From contig JAIOPG010000005.1 in NCBI GenBank assembly GCA_021414025.1, positions 248,001 to 312,000 on the forward strand: 64,000 nt of DNA, written 5' to 3'. Shown piece by piece: positions 16,865-27,700 of the stretch; position 1 is the first letter of the stretch; each line of letters starts with the position of its first letter. A model generated the notes under the pieces. It worked only from the letters and a program-made list of their open reading frames with translations. It made no database searches and was not told the DNA's origin. This stretch comes from Planctomycetota bacterium (lineage in GTDB: Bacteria; Planctomycetota; Phycisphaerae; Phycisphaerales; SM1A02). The translations under genes were made by a program, and so were the position numbers.

Positions 16865-16872
16865 TCTATACT
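16865..16872. promoter_or_regulatory. overlapping divergent -10 boxes (mutM / moxR)
   Basis: The 22-base gap between the divergent start codons contains TCTATACT. Read on the plus strand TATACT (16867-16872) is six bases before ATG 16879; read on the minus strand TATAGA (16870-16865) is eight bases before GTG 16856. Both transcripts would be leaderless and the two polymerase sites overlap, so the genes may exclude each other's initiation. Confidence 0.5.
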
Positions 16873-16878
16873 CATTCA

Positions 16879-17951
<1,073 letters not shown>

Positions 17952-17955
<4 letters not shown>

Positions 17956-18923
17956 GCGGCGCACCCCTCCGCGCCGAGGCATATCTGGCACCAGAGACCC
18001 TGGCGCAACTTTCATCCTTCGAATTGCGGGCGCGGATGGTCGTCGAGGGGATCTCCAGCGGCATGCACACCAGCCCCAACCAGGGCATGGCCGTGGAGTT
18101 CGCCGAGCACCGCCCCTACACCCCCGGCGAATCGCTGCGCCATCTCGACTGGAAGATGTTCGGCCGCAGCGACAAGCTCTACATCAAGCGGTACCAGCAG
18201 GAGAACAGCCTTGACGTGGTGATCCTGGTCGACGCCTCCAACTCGATGCGCTTCTCCACCCTGGGCACGAAGTCCGGATGGGGCGGCACCGACGCCGGCC
18301 GCCACGCCAGCCAGTGGACCAAGTTCGACTGCGCCGCCGCGATCACGGTGGCGCTGGCCCACCTCTGCCTGCAGCAGCGCGACCGCGTCGGTCTGCAGAT
18401 TTTTTCCGAGGAGACGCGCTCCGTGGTGCGACGATCGGGCAGCCGCGGCCAGTGGAAGAGCATGGTGCAGGCGCTGGCGACCGTTCCGGTGAAGGGCACG
18501 GCGAACCTGCCGCGCGCCATCGATCAACTGATCGCCGGGCTTGGCCACCGCTGCCTCATCTTTGTGCTCAGTGATTTTCTTTTCCCGCTGGACAAGGTGC
18601 GCGACTCGATCGCCAAGCTGAAGTTCAAGGGGCATGACCTGGTGCTGGCGCAGATCCTCGATCGCAGCGAGCTGGAGTTCAAGATGGACGGCCTGCGGCG
18701 CTTCGAGGATCTCGAGGGCCAGGGCGACATCGAGACCGATTCGGAAAGTGTGCGCGGACCCTACCTCGCCGCCCTCAAGCAGCATGAGTCGGAGCTGGAG
18801 CGGATGACGCGCAGCTTCGCCTACGACCTCTGTCGCATCGACAGTCACGAATCCGTCGGCCCGCCCATCACCAGCTTGCTCAGCCGCCGCGAAACGCTCA
18901 GCCGCCATCGGGGGGCGAGATGA
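17952..18923 (+). CDS. DUF58 domain protein (BatA/YeaD-like, VWA fold)
   Basis: 323 residues. Seen: EFAEHRPYTPGESLRHLDWKMFGR, the DUF58 signature, then a von Willebrand A-type segment VVILVDASNSM (DxSxS-like MIDAS, here D-A-S-N-S) and an interior stretch LIFVLSDFLFPLD. Proteins of this kind pair with MoxR ATPases. No signal peptide or transmembrane helix is seen, so it is cytoplasmic or peripheral. Starts with GTG inside the MoxR stop (GTGA overlap) and ends in an ATGA overlap with the next gene, so it is tightly co-translated. Molecular function unknown for the family. Confidence 0.9.
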
Positions 18924-21034
18924 TCTTCGCGAGCCCCGCCATTGCCTGGGCGGCCTTGGGCGCCACCACGATTCCGATTTTGCTGCATCTGCTGCTGCGC
19001 CGCCCCAAGCTCACGCCGTGGGGATCGAACTATCTGCTCAAGATCGCGCTGGCGCGGATCCAGCGCCGCCGGCGCATCGAGCGCTGGCTGCTGCTGTTGT
19101 TGCGGGCCCTCGCGGTCGGCCTGGTCGGTCTCGCTGTCGCCGGGCCCTTCGCCCGCGCGTGGATGCAGGAGAGCGTGGCCAAGGAGCGTTGGATCGTCAT
19201 CGACGATGGAGCGACCTCGGCGGAGATCCGGCCGGGCGGCGAGAGCGAGTTGTCCATTCTGAAGAAGGCCGTCACCGATTCGCTCAGAGGGCGCAGCACG
19301 GGAGATCGCTTCGCCGTGGTGCTCGCCTCCATTCCGCCGCGCGTCCTGGTGGAGCCGACCTCCAACCCCGAGGTCGCCGCGCAGGCCATTGCCAGCCTTT
19401 CCCCGCAGGAAGTTCCCGCGAATCTTTCGGCAGCGCTCGAGCTCGCCTGGCCCAAGGAGGAGGACAAGAACCATCCGCGGCAGGTGGAAGTCTGGAGTGG
19501 ATTTCGCCGCGGAAGCCTCGATCTTGAGCAGCCGCCTCCCGCGGGACTGAGCGGTCGCGGCGAGCAGGTCAAGTGGATGGCGACCCGTCCGCTGCAGGAC
19601 AATCCCGCCAACCAGTCGCTCTGGAAATGCTCGATGGCACGCTCGGCGAGCGAAGTCGACGAGGCCAATCGCCGCGTGGTTCGCGTGGAACTCAAGCGCG
19701 AGGGAGCGGCGCGGGCGGAGTCCAACACCGTCCTCTTCCAGAATCCGCAGAACGAGACAGTCGCCAAGAGCGACGCGCTCTGGAACGAGGGAGCCACCGA
19801 GAAGGAGTTCGAGGTGCAGGTCCAGCTTGGCCAGCGCTCCGAGCAGGGCATTCAGGCGTCGATCCAGGCGGATGCCCAGCCGATGGACAACCGGCGTTAC
19901 GTTTCCTTCGAGGCCGCGGAGAATTTCCAGGTCACGATCCTGGGCAGAAAATCCCTGGAGCAGAACATCGAGAACCTGCCCGCCTCAAGCTGGATCCTCC
20001 GCGCGATCGAGTCAACGGGCATGGCCGTCCAGGAAACCGACGCCGAAACCATTTCAATTCGTCCGCCCGCAGCGTCGGACACCATCATCCTGACCCGGCC
20101 GGATCTGGTCGATCAGGCGGGTTGGACCTGGCTGGGGAGTTTCACGATGGGCGGCGGCGTGCTCATCATCACGCCCGCAGCGGAGAGTTCTGAGCAGGGA
20201 TGGGCGGCGGACATCGAGCGGCTTCTGCAGGTTCCGATCCGGTCGCAGAAATCGGCGACCACCGGCGACTTCCGCCTCGCGGCCAAGCAGCCGCGCGGCG
20301 GACCGCTGGCGATTCTCGGTGCCGAGCTTGACGCGCTGAGCGAACCCGTCCATGTCACAAAATATCTGCCGCTGGAAACCACCGACGCGGCGGCGCTCTC
20401 GATCCTGGTCCTGGACAATGGCAAGCCGCTGATGTGCTGGGCCAAGCCCAGGAATGGAAGCGGCATCGTCGCGATCCTGGGCGTGCCGCCCGTGCTTTCC
20501 TGGAGCGATCTGCCGATGAAGCCGCTGATGGTGCCGCTCTTCCAGGAGCTGGTCCGCGGCGGGCGAATGATCGCGGCCGAGCAGCAGGACATGGAAAGCG
20601 GCAGCGCCGTGTCGCTGGGATCTGCGGCCGCCGGCGGATTGTTCGTGCCACCGGCGCAGAGTGGCGCCGCGACGATCGAGTTGGACATGAATGGCCAGTC
20701 GCAGAAGCGAACCTCAGTCACCGGATTGTGGACGCTTCAGACCAAGAGCGGCCGCAAGCAGACCTACGCCGTCAACCTCGCCCCGACCGCGGCCTCGATC
20801 AGCCCACTTTCTGACAGTGCGGTCCGCGCCTGGTTCGGCCAGGTCAAGCCAATTCAATTCAGCGACGAGGCCCAGGAGGAGCTTGCCCCCGCGACCTGGA
20901 GTGCGGCCGATCCCGCGGTCAGTGAAACGCTCTTCATTCTGGCGCTGCTCTGCGCCTTGATCGAGTGCTTTCTCTCCAAGCGCGGATCCCCGCGGCCTGC
21001 CCACCAGGAAACCATCGTCGGAGCCGGCGCATGA
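18920..21034 (+). CDS. BatA-like membrane protein (N-terminal BatA domain)
   Basis: 704 residues, unknown role. Seen: the N-terminus MIFASPAIAWAALGATTIPILLHLLLRR is the membrane-inserted start of the BatA domain (hydrophobic about 6-26), followed by a basic loop and a second helix at about 57-80 (RWLLLLLRALAVGLVGLAV). A large presumably extracytoplasmic part follows, with a last helix near 665-685 (LFILALLCALIECFL) and a short basic tail. Unlike classical BatA, no clear VWA MIDAS is visible here; the VWA role is carried by neighbours. Both ends overlap neighbours by ATGA, so it belongs to the MoxR operon. Confidence 0.85.
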   Translation: MIFASPAIAWAALGATTIPILLHLLLRRPKLTPWGSNYLLKIALARIQRRRRIERWLLLLLRALAVGLVGLAVAGPFARAWMQESVAKERWIVIDDGATSAEIRPGGESELSILKKAVTDSLRGRSTGDRFAVVLASIPPRVLVEPTSNPEVAAQAIASLSPQEVPANLSAALELAWPKEEDKNHPRQVEVWSGFRRGSLDLEQPPPAGLSGRGEQVKWMATRPLQDNPANQSLWKCSMARSASEVDEANRRVVRVELKREGAARAESNTVLFQNPQNETVAKSDALWNEGATEKEFEVQVQLGQRSEQGIQASIQADAQPMDNRRYVSFEAAENFQVTILGRKSLEQNIENLPASSWILRAIESTGMAVQETDAETISIRPPAASDTIILTRPDLVDQAGWTWLGSFTMGGGVLIITPAAESSEQGWAADIERLLQVPIRSQKSATTGDFRLAAKQPRGGPLAILGAELDALSEPVHVTKYLPLETTDAAALSILVLDNGKPLMCWAKPRNGSGIVAILGVPPVLSWSDLPMKPLMVPLFQELVRGGRMIAAEQQDMESGSAVSLGSAAAGGLFVPPAQSGAATIELDMNGQSQKRTSVTGLWTLQTKSGRKQTYAVNLAPTAASISPLSDSAVRAWFGQVKPIQFSDEAQEELAPATWSAADPAVSETLFILALLCALIECFLSKRGSPRPAHQETIVGAGA

Positions 21035-23322
21035 TCGACGGCATCCTCACCCAGATCGGAGTGCCGCCCAACCTTCAGGGGCAGCCCTGGCATCTGGTCT
21101 TCGAGCGGCCCGCGCCCGCCTGGATGTGGCTGGCGGGCTCGATCGTCATCATCGCCGCGTCGGCGTACTCCTACGCCAACCTGCGCGGATCGCGATCGTG
21201 GCGAACCGCGCTGGCGGCACTCCGCGCCGCTGCGCTCGCGTTGATCGCGCTGCTGGCGATGCAGCCCGCCATCGAATGGCCGCGCGAACGGATCGAGGCG
21301 GACTATGTCGAGGTGCTGGTCGACCGCAGTTCGAGCATGCAGGTCCGTGACGCTGTGGACCCGCAGGGAAAACTTGTCTCGCGCGCCGAAGTCGAGGACG
21401 CCATTCTGAGCAATGCCATGTGGGATCGGATCGGCGCCGAGCACAAGGTGGAATGGATCGCGGTGGCGGGTGGCGCGACCGCCGTGCCGGCAGTCAAGGA
21501 TCTTCCCGCCGCGGAGGGGAACCGGACGCTGCTCGCCTCGGCGGTGCACGAAACTCTTCAGCGGAACCTGGGCCGTCCGCTCTCCGCGATCGTGCTGATC
21601 TCCGACGGACGAAGCCAGGACACGGTCAGCACCGCAACGCTGCGCCAGATGCAGTCGCTGGGCGTGCCGATTTTCACGATGCCGCTGGGAGATCCCGAGG
21701 GGGTCAACGACCGCTCGGTGGTCTCGGTCGAGGCGCCGCAGACGGGATTTCTGCGCGACCAGATTCCGGTCCAGGCGCAGCTCGCCACGCGCAAGCCCAA
21801 CGAGAAGATCCGCGTGGTGCTGCGCGAGAAGGATTCGAACCGCAAGATCGACGAGCAGGAGGCGGTCTCCGGGCCCGATGGAAAGGTCAACGTCACGCTG
21901 GTCGGGCAGGGGGCCAAGTCGGGCGACGCGGTCTGGGAAGTGGCGATCGATGGAGCCCCCGACGCGGACCAATCCAACGATTCGCAGCGGGTCGACATCG
22001 CCTTCGTCGATAGGGCCATCCGCGTCCTCTACCTCGATGGCTGGCCGCGCTGGGAGTTCCGCTACCTCAAGAATGTTTTGCTGCGCGAGAAGGGAATCGA
22101 GAGCTCGATCATGCTCCTCTCCGCGGATCGCGACTTTGCGCAGGAGGGCACCACGCCGCTCTCGCGACTTCCGCGCACCGAAAAGGAATTCGACGTCTTC
22201 GACGTGGTCATTCTCGGCGACGTCCCCTCCGGATTTCTCAGCACGGTGCAGCAGAAGGGAATCCAGGAGCTGGTGGCCAAGCGCGGCGCCGGGCTGCTGT
22301 GGATCGCCGGCGAGCGCAGCACGCCGTCGAGCTGGCGCGGCACGCCGCTGGAGGACCTCCTGCCCTTCCGCGGTTCGCTCGACCTTCCGCGCGTCGACCG
22401 TCCAGTCTTCATGGAGCCGACCGAGGCCGCGGCGCGGATCGGATTGCTCCGCCTGGGCAATACACAGGACGCCGAGGAAGCCTGGCCGCGGGAGATCTCC
22501 TCCAACGGCGAGCCCTGGTCGCGCCTTGAGTGGGTGCAGCGCATCGATCCGCGCGACCTGAAGCCGACCGCGGAGGTGCTGGCCACGGCCGTGCCGCAGC
22601 GCGACACGAACACGAAGCCCGGCGAACCGGCTGCGGGAACGCCGCTGGTGCTGACGATGCGTTTTGGCGCCGGCCAGACGACCTACGTCGCCACCGACGA
22701 AACGTGGCGCTGGCGCCACGGCCGCGGCGAAACACTGCCCGAGCGATTCTGGGTCCAGCTGGTCCGCCACCTGGCGCGCTCCGGGCTGCGCAACGGCGCG
22801 GGCGTGACCCTGCTGGTCGAGCCGCCGCGCGTCGCCACCGGACAGCCCGTCCGCATCACCGTGGATCTCGCCGGCGTGGCGACGGATGAAGTCGTCACGG
22901 TCGAGGCGCGGCGCGAGAAGAACAGCGGCGTGATCGACATCGCGCTGAAGCCCGAAAGCGGCGACCGCTACTCCGCCATCTGGACGCCGCCCAGCGACGG
23001 CGAGGGCGCGTGGACCTTCCGCATCCGGCAGCCCCAGATCGCGGACGCCCCCGAGGCACGGCTGGTGGCAATTCAGGAAGACGCCGAGCGGATCGACGCA
23101 ACGCCTGATCACGACGCGCTGGAGAAGCTCAGCGCCGCGACCAAGGGCCAGGTTGTGGCGGTCAAGGATCTCGAGAGCCTGGAAAAGCTCATACCCCGCC
23201 GCTCCTTCACCACGCGGCAGCCGATCCAGGTGCCCCTCTGGAATCACTGGATTTTTTACGCTTTTCTCGTGGTTTTGCTGACCGCGGAGTGGATCGGCAG
23301 GAGAATTCTTCAGTTGACTTGA
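21031..23322 (+). CDS. VWA-type membrane protein with glutamine-amidotransferase-like domain
   Basis: 763 residues from ATG 21031. Seen: two transmembrane helices (about 34-52 and 62-78), then VEVLVDRSSSMQVRDAV, a good MIDAS DxSxS motif of a von Willebrand A domain, an immunoglobulin-like middle part, GLLWIAGERSTPSSWRGTPLEDLLP (a glutamine-amidotransferase-like segment, catalytic cysteine not seen), and a final transmembrane helix near the C-terminus (WIFYAFLVVLLTAEWIGRR). It starts in an ATGA overlap with the BatA-like gene. By layout it is a membrane-anchored, metal-dependent adhesion-type scaffold facing outward. Part of the MoxR operon; target unknown. Confidence 0.85.
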   Translation: MIDGILTQIGVPPNLQGQPWHLVFERPAPAWMWLAGSIVIIAASAYSYANLRGSRSWRTALAALRAAALALIALLAMQPAIEWPRERIEADYVEVLVDRSSSMQVRDAVDPQGKLVSRAEVEDAILSNAMWDRIGAEHKVEWIAVAGGATAVPAVKDLPAAEGNRTLLASAVHETLQRNLGRPLSAIVLISDGRSQDTVSTATLRQMQSLGVPIFTMPLGDPEGVNDRSVVSVEAPQTGFLRDQIPVQAQLATRKPNEKIRVVLREKDSNRKIDEQEAVSGPDGKVNVTLVGQGAKSGDAVWEVAIDGAPDADQSNDSQRVDIAFVDRAIRVLYLDGWPRWEFRYLKNVLLREKGIESSIMLLSADRDFAQEGTTPLSRLPRTEKEFDVFDVVILGDVPSGFLSTVQQKGIQELVAKRGAGLLWIAGERSTPSSWRGTPLEDLLPFRGSLDLPRVDRPVFMEPTEAAARIGLLRLGNTQDAEEAWPREISSNGEPWSRLEWVQRIDPRDLKPTAEVLATAVPQRDTNTKPGEPAAGTPLVLTMRFGAGQTTYVATDETWRWRHGRGETLPERFWVQLVRHLARSGLRNGAGVTLLVEPPRVATGQPVRITVDLAGVATDEVVTVEARREKNSGVIDIALKPESGDRYSAIWTPPSDGEGAWTFRIRQPQIADAPEARLVAIQEDAERIDATPDHDALEKLSAATKGQVVAVKDLESLEKLIPRRSFTTRQPIQVPLWNHWIFYAFLVVLLTAEWIGRRILQLT

Positions 23323-23339
23323 TATTTGGACGAGGTATC
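23314..23339 (+). promoter_or_regulatory. possible internal promoter before the 1440-residue gene
   Basis: TTGACT at 23314-23319 with a TATCC-type -10 about 16 bases on. This is the only gap (55 bases) inside the otherwise overlapping operon, so an internal start is plausible but the -10 match is poor. Confidence 0.25.
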
Positions 23340-23377
23340 CGAAAGTCCGATTGCTACGCTTTGAAGAGAGGTTGTTT

Positions 23378-26300
23378 GTGCCAGAAATCAGCCGCCAAAT
23401 CGCGATTCTTCGAAGGAGAATCATCTCCCTGCACCGCGTCCAGACGGTGGCATTCGCTGTCGCGATTCTGGGTGCGGCACTGCTGACGGTCGGAGTGATC
23501 GACTACTCCGTCCACTGGCCGAGGGCGGCGCGGGCGGCGATTCTCGCGGCGGGAATTTTCGCCGCATTCAAATTGTTCCAGCGCTGGTTGCGGCCCGTCT
23601 GGAGGCAGACGCCTTCCGAGACCAGTGTCGCGATTCGCATCGAGGAGGTGGAGCCGGCGCTGCGCGGACTTCTGGCCAGCGCGGTCGACTTCGAAAGCGG
23701 CGGCACGTCAAAGCAGGAGCCGCTGGCGGCGGAGGTTGTGGAGCGAGCTTCGAGCGCCTGGAAGACCCTCCAGCCCGGCAAGCACATTCGCCGCATGCCC
23801 GCGGTGGGCGCGGCGGCGGTGGCGTGGCTGATGATCGGAATGTGGATCTGGGGCTTCCTTGCGGCGCCGCAGATTGCCTCGATCGCGCTCACGCGGACAC
23901 TGCTGCCGTGGAGCTCGGCGGAGTGGCCGCCGCGCATGCTGATCCGCGCCGAAATTCCGATGACCCATGTCGCCAAGGGCGAGACCATTCTGATGCGGGC
24001 CCGACCCGGTGAGGGCGAAGGCCACAAGTCGATCGAGGGCATGCGCGTGGATGCGGTCTGCGAAATCAAGGACGCGAGCGGAACCGTGACGACCAAGACC
24101 TTCGAGATGGTGGCCCAGAGCGATGGCTCCTGGGAGCGGCCGCTGGTCGCGGAGGGCGAGACCATCACCATCTCCTTCGCCACCGATGACACCCGGACCG
24201 CGCCGGTGGAAATCAAGGTGGTGGAGCCGCCGACGGTTCGAGGCGCGGAGCTGGTGGTTGCGCCGCCGGCCTATGCCGCGCCGATGCGCGAGCGCGTCGA
24301 GGTCAAGTGGGAGGGCGGCGCGATGCCGGCGCTTCCGGCGGTGCTCGCGGGTTCGACCGCGACGCTTCGCATGAACTTTTCCATTCCCTCGGTGGCGAAA
24401 TTGGACGCGGAGGGACGCGCCGACCCCGCATGGCTGGCGCGCACCGTGGCCGCGATCGACATGGCCACCAGCGCCGCGATCGAGACGATTCAGTTTTCGG
24501 CCCCCTCCCCGACGCAGTGGGCGCTCACCTGGCCCCTCGACGCGAGCGTGGACATCGTGGTGGATCCCAGCGACGAGAATGGGATCCGTGGTCCGCAGCC
24601 GCTGAGGGCGAGGATCCAGGTCGTCCCCGACCAGGAGCCGACGGTGGTGGTGGCCGATCCGGAGCAGGACGAAGTGGTCACCCGCATGGCGAGCCTTCCG
24701 ACCCGCATCGAGGCCAAGGACGATCTCGGACTGGCTTCGATCGGCTTCCGCCTCGACCGGCAGCAGCGATCGGGCGAGCCCGCACCGAAATTGATGGCGA
24801 GCCAGGAAACTCCAGTGGCCTCGAGGGAGGGGGAATTCAAATCCACACTTGAGCTGGCAAGTCTCGAGGTGAAGAGCGGCGACACGCTTTTCCTGCGCGG
24901 CACGGCGCTGGACCTCTACGAGCGCGACGGGCAGAAACGCAAGCCCGCCGCCAGCGAGCCGCGCCGGATCCGCGTGGTCGAGCAGGATGTCTTCGAGCAA
25001 AACATCCGCCAGCAGACCAGCGCGCTGCGACAGGCGGCCGCGCGGCTGGAGATGGCCCAGAAGGACGCCATCGACGAGAAGGATGTCGGCAACGCGATCC
25101 AATCCCAGAAGAGCCTGAGCGACCGGATCGACCAGGCACAGAAGACGGCCGAGCGACTTTCCAAACGTCTCGGCCGCAACGGCATGAAGGACTCCAACAT
25201 CGCCGAGGCGCTGCGCGAGGTCGACCAGCAGGGCGCCGCCGCCTCGACCCACAGCCAGAACGCCTCGCAACAGCTTCGCCAGGGCGCCGATGGCAAGGCG
25301 GAGGCCATCAAAGAGGCGAAGGATGAGCAGAACCAGGCGCTGAAGGCGATTCAGTCGATGCTGGAAATTCTGGACCGCGACGACGATGCCGCCGGGGCGC
25401 AGCGCCGCACTGATCGCCTTGCCGAGTCGATCTCCAAGTTGCGCAAGGAAATGCAGCAGACGGCCCAGCGCACCGCGGGCCGCACCGCCGAGGAATTGTC
25501 CGCCGAGGATCAGAGCCAGCTGCGCGGCGAGGCCCAGAAGCAGCGGGCCGCAGCGCAGGAGGCGCGGGCGCTGATCGAGGACCTGCAGGATCGCGCTGAA
25601 CGGACGCAGAAGAAGGACCAGATCCAGGCCCAGTCGCTGCGCGGCGCGGCCGCCGAAGGCGAGCGCGGCGACGCCGCCAAGCACATGGAGGAGGCCGCGG
25701 ATCGAAGCGAGCGCAACCAGGCGGGCGCGGCCGACGATTCCATGCAGGCCGCCGCCGAGGCCGTCGCCAAGATTCAGAAGGCGCTCAAGGCCGATCGGCA
25801 GGCCAAGAACGAGGAGTTGAAGCGGCGCCTTTCGAGCCTGGTCGAGACCATTCGCGCCCTGGTGGCGCAGGCGGAGGCGGGACGAAGCGCCATCGACGCC
25901 ATCGTGGAATCGGCGCCGCAGACCCAGGACGATGCGGGGAAAAAGGCCGAGCAGCTCTCGCGAAACACCTCCGCCGCGACCGAGGAATCCAAGGGCGGCG
26001 GCCGCGCCGCGGAGCCGGTGACGAAAGTGCTCGAGCGCGCCGCGGTTCTCGAAGGCGAAGTGGTCGTGGCTCTGCGCGCGACACCGATGCAGATCGATCC
26101 AGCCAAGGACGCCTCGTCGCGCGGGCTCGAGTTGCTGAAGGAGGCGCTGGCCAAGGCCGAGGAAGCCAAGCAGAAGCAGGAGGCGGACGATTCGGAAAAG
26201 GAACGCGAGGACCTCGCCAAGAAATATGCGGAATTCGCCCGGATCGAGGGCCTGCTGCGCCAGGAAGTCGCAGCGATTCTTCCGCCGGACCAGAAGAAAC

Positions 26301-27700
26301 TCGACCGGCGCGCCGCGGCCACTTCGCGCGAGATGGCTGAGCGACAGGAAACCCTGCGCGGCCAGGTGGCGGGCGTTCCCAAGGAATCCGCCACCGTGAA
26401 GGAGGCGGCCGTCTTCCTCAAGACGCACGAGCTGATCGACGAGTGGATGAAGTCGACGCGCGACGAGATGGCGCAGACGACTCCCACGCCGGGCACCGTG
26501 GCGATGCTCGACCTGACCACCGAGGCCCTGCAGAGTCTGGCAGCCGCGCTCGCCGATCCCGAACCGAAGGACGACCCCTTCGCGCAGAACAATGGCGGCC
26601 GAGGCGACGAGGGCGCCGGAGAAGCGGGCGGCGGCGCTGGTGAGCAGAAAAAGAAAATTCCGCCGCTGGCGGAGCTGCGCCTGGTGCGCGAGCTGCAGGC
26701 CCAGATCAACCGGCGCACCAAGACCATCGACGAGGTCGGCGCGGATTCCCCCGCCGCGTCCAAGGCCATCGACGACCTTTCGAAATTGCAGAACGATGTC
26801 CGCTCGCTTGGCGAAGACTGGGTCGAGCGCATGAAGAAGGCGTCCGCCCCCACCAAGGGTCCCAAGAGCGCCAAGCCTCCCGAGAAAGCACCGCCCCCCA
26901 CCGAGGGCTCGGCCTCCTCACTGCTCCACGGATTCGGGATCGATCCTCCGGCAAGCGATCCTCAAAATCCAACTCCCCAAGTTCCGCCCGCTCAGCAAGA
27001 GGCGCCGAAAAATTCTGACGCGCCGGCGCCGCCCGATGCAGCCAAGAGTCAGGACGCCCCCGCCAAGACGCTCGACGAACTGCTGGGCATCGGCGGCAAG
27101 GGCGGCGAGCGCGCCGCGGAAGCCCAGCGCAAGGAGCAGCTGGAGCGCGGCCTCAAGGAGGAATCTCTCGACGATCTCGCCGAAGCCGCGATGAAGGACA
27201 TGCGGCTGGCGCAGGAACTTGTCTCCAAGGAGCGGGATCTGGGCATCGGCACGCAGCGGGTGCAGGCGCAGGCGCTCTCGCGGCTCGACGCCCTGATCGA
27301 TGCGGCGGTGAAGTTCGAGAAGTCCAACAAGAGCAAGCCCTCAAAGAAGCAGTCGCAGAAGAGCCAGTCCGACGCGTCGAACCAATCCGCCGGCGATCCC
27401 AAGAGCGAGGCGGGAGAGGATGCGGCCAAGCCCAAGCCCGGCGAGGGCACGGGCCAGAAGAATCAGGATGGACGCCGCAACGAAAACGGACAGTCCGGCG
27501 ACGAGGTGAATCCGCCCGATTTCCAGGATGCGGACATGCAGGCCGACTCCGCCATGGATGAGGGTCGCTCCGAATGGGGACGCCTGCCCCAGCGCATCCG
27601 CGAGATCATGTCGCAAAGCCGGCGCGACCGCGTGAGCACGCTCTATCAACGGGCCACCGAAGCCTACTATCGGCGCATGGCCGAGGACCGTGGACCATGA
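23378..27700 (+). CDS. giant membrane-anchored coiled-coil protein (DUF4175-like)
   Basis: 1440 residues. Seen: an N-terminal cytoplasmic helix, two transmembrane segments (about 25-65) and a third near 145-165; a middle region of beta-sandwich type up to about 540; then some 450 residues rich in Ala/Gln/Glu/Lys/Arg that read as long coiled coil (IRQQTSALRQAAARLEMAQ and similar heptads); then Pro/Ala/Lys-rich low-complexity linkers and a C-terminal RIREIMSQSRRDRV with YRRMAE. The GTG at 23378 is chosen because GAGAGG lies 6 bases upstream; TTG 23351 is the alternative. It resembles the DUF4175-type proteins encoded next to MoxR operons. Structural or scaffolding role by inference. Confidence 0.75.
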   Translation: MPEISRQIAILRRRIISLHRVQTVAFAVAILGAALLTVGVIDYSVHWPRAARAAILAAGIFAAFKLFQRWLRPVWRQTPSETSVAIRIEEVEPALRGLLASAVDFESGGTSKQEPLAAEVVERASSAWKTLQPGKHIRRMPAVGAAAVAWLMIGMWIWGFLAAPQIASIALTRTLLPWSSAEWPPRMLIRAEIPMTHVAKGETILMRARPGEGEGHKSIEGMRVDAVCEIKDASGTVTTKTFEMVAQSDGSWERPLVAEGETITISFATDDTRTAPVEIKVVEPPTVRGAELVVAPPAYAAPMRERVEVKWEGGAMPALPAVLAGSTATLRMNFSIPSVAKLDAEGRADPAWLARTVAAIDMATSAAIETIQFSAPSPTQWALTWPLDASVDIVVDPSDENGIRGPQPLRARIQVVPDQEPTVVVADPEQDEVVTRMASLPTRIEAKDDLGLASIGFRLDRQQRSGEPAPKLMASQETPVASREGEFKSTLELASLEVKSGDTLFLRGTALDLYERDGQKRKPAASEPRRIRVVEQDVFEQNIRQQTSALRQAAARLEMAQKDAIDEKDVGNAIQSQKSLSDRIDQAQKTAERLSKRLGRNGMKDSNIAEALREVDQQGAAASTHSQNASQQLRQGADGKAEAIKEAKDEQNQALKAIQSMLEILDRDDDAAGAQRRTDRLAESISKLRKEMQQTAQRTAGRTAEELSAEDQSQLRGEAQKQRAAAQEARALIEDLQDRAERTQKKDQIQAQSLRGAAAEGERGDAAKHMEEAADRSERNQAGAADDSMQAAAEAVAKIQKALKADRQAKNEELKRRLSSLVETIRALVAQAEAGRSAIDAIVESAPQTQDDAGKKAEQLSRNTSAATEESKGGGRAAEPVTKVLERAAVLEGEVVVALRATPMQIDPAKDASSRGLELLKEALAKAEEAKQKQEADDSEKEREDLAKKYAEFARIEGLLRQEVAAILPPDQKKLDRRAAATSREMAERQETLRGQVAGVPKESATVKEAAVFLKTHELIDEWMKSTRDEMAQTTPTPGTVAMLDLTTEALQSLAAALADPEPKDDPFAQNNGGRGDEGAGEAGGGAGEQKKKIPPLAELRLVRELQAQINRRTKTIDEVGADSPAASKAIDDLSKLQNDVRSLGEDWVERMKKASAPTKGPKSAKPPEKAPPPTEGSASSLLHGFGIDPPASDPQNPTPQVPPAQQEAPKNSDAPAPPDAAKSQDAPAKTLDELLGIGGKGGERAAEAQRKEQLERGLKEESLDDLAEAAMKDMRLAQELVSKERDLGIGTQRVQAQALSRLDALIDAAVKFEKSNKSKPSKKQSQKSQSDASNQSAGDPKSEAGEDAAKPKPGEGTGQKNQDGRRNENGQSGDEVNPPDFQDADMQADSAMDEGRSEWGRLPQRIREIMSQSRRDRVSTLYQRATEAYYRRMAEDRGP

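Noticed and set aside
20854-23424. An 856-codon open frame on the minus strand
   Set aside because: It lies opposite two plus-strand membrane genes with clear domains; long reverse frames are normal in GC-rich codons. The translation is Leu/Arg/Gly/Asp-rich without any domain.
23708-26428. A 906-codon open frame on the minus strand
   Set aside because: It mirrors the coiled-coil giant gene; its sequence is a low-complexity Leu/Gly/Arg mix and has no start signal.
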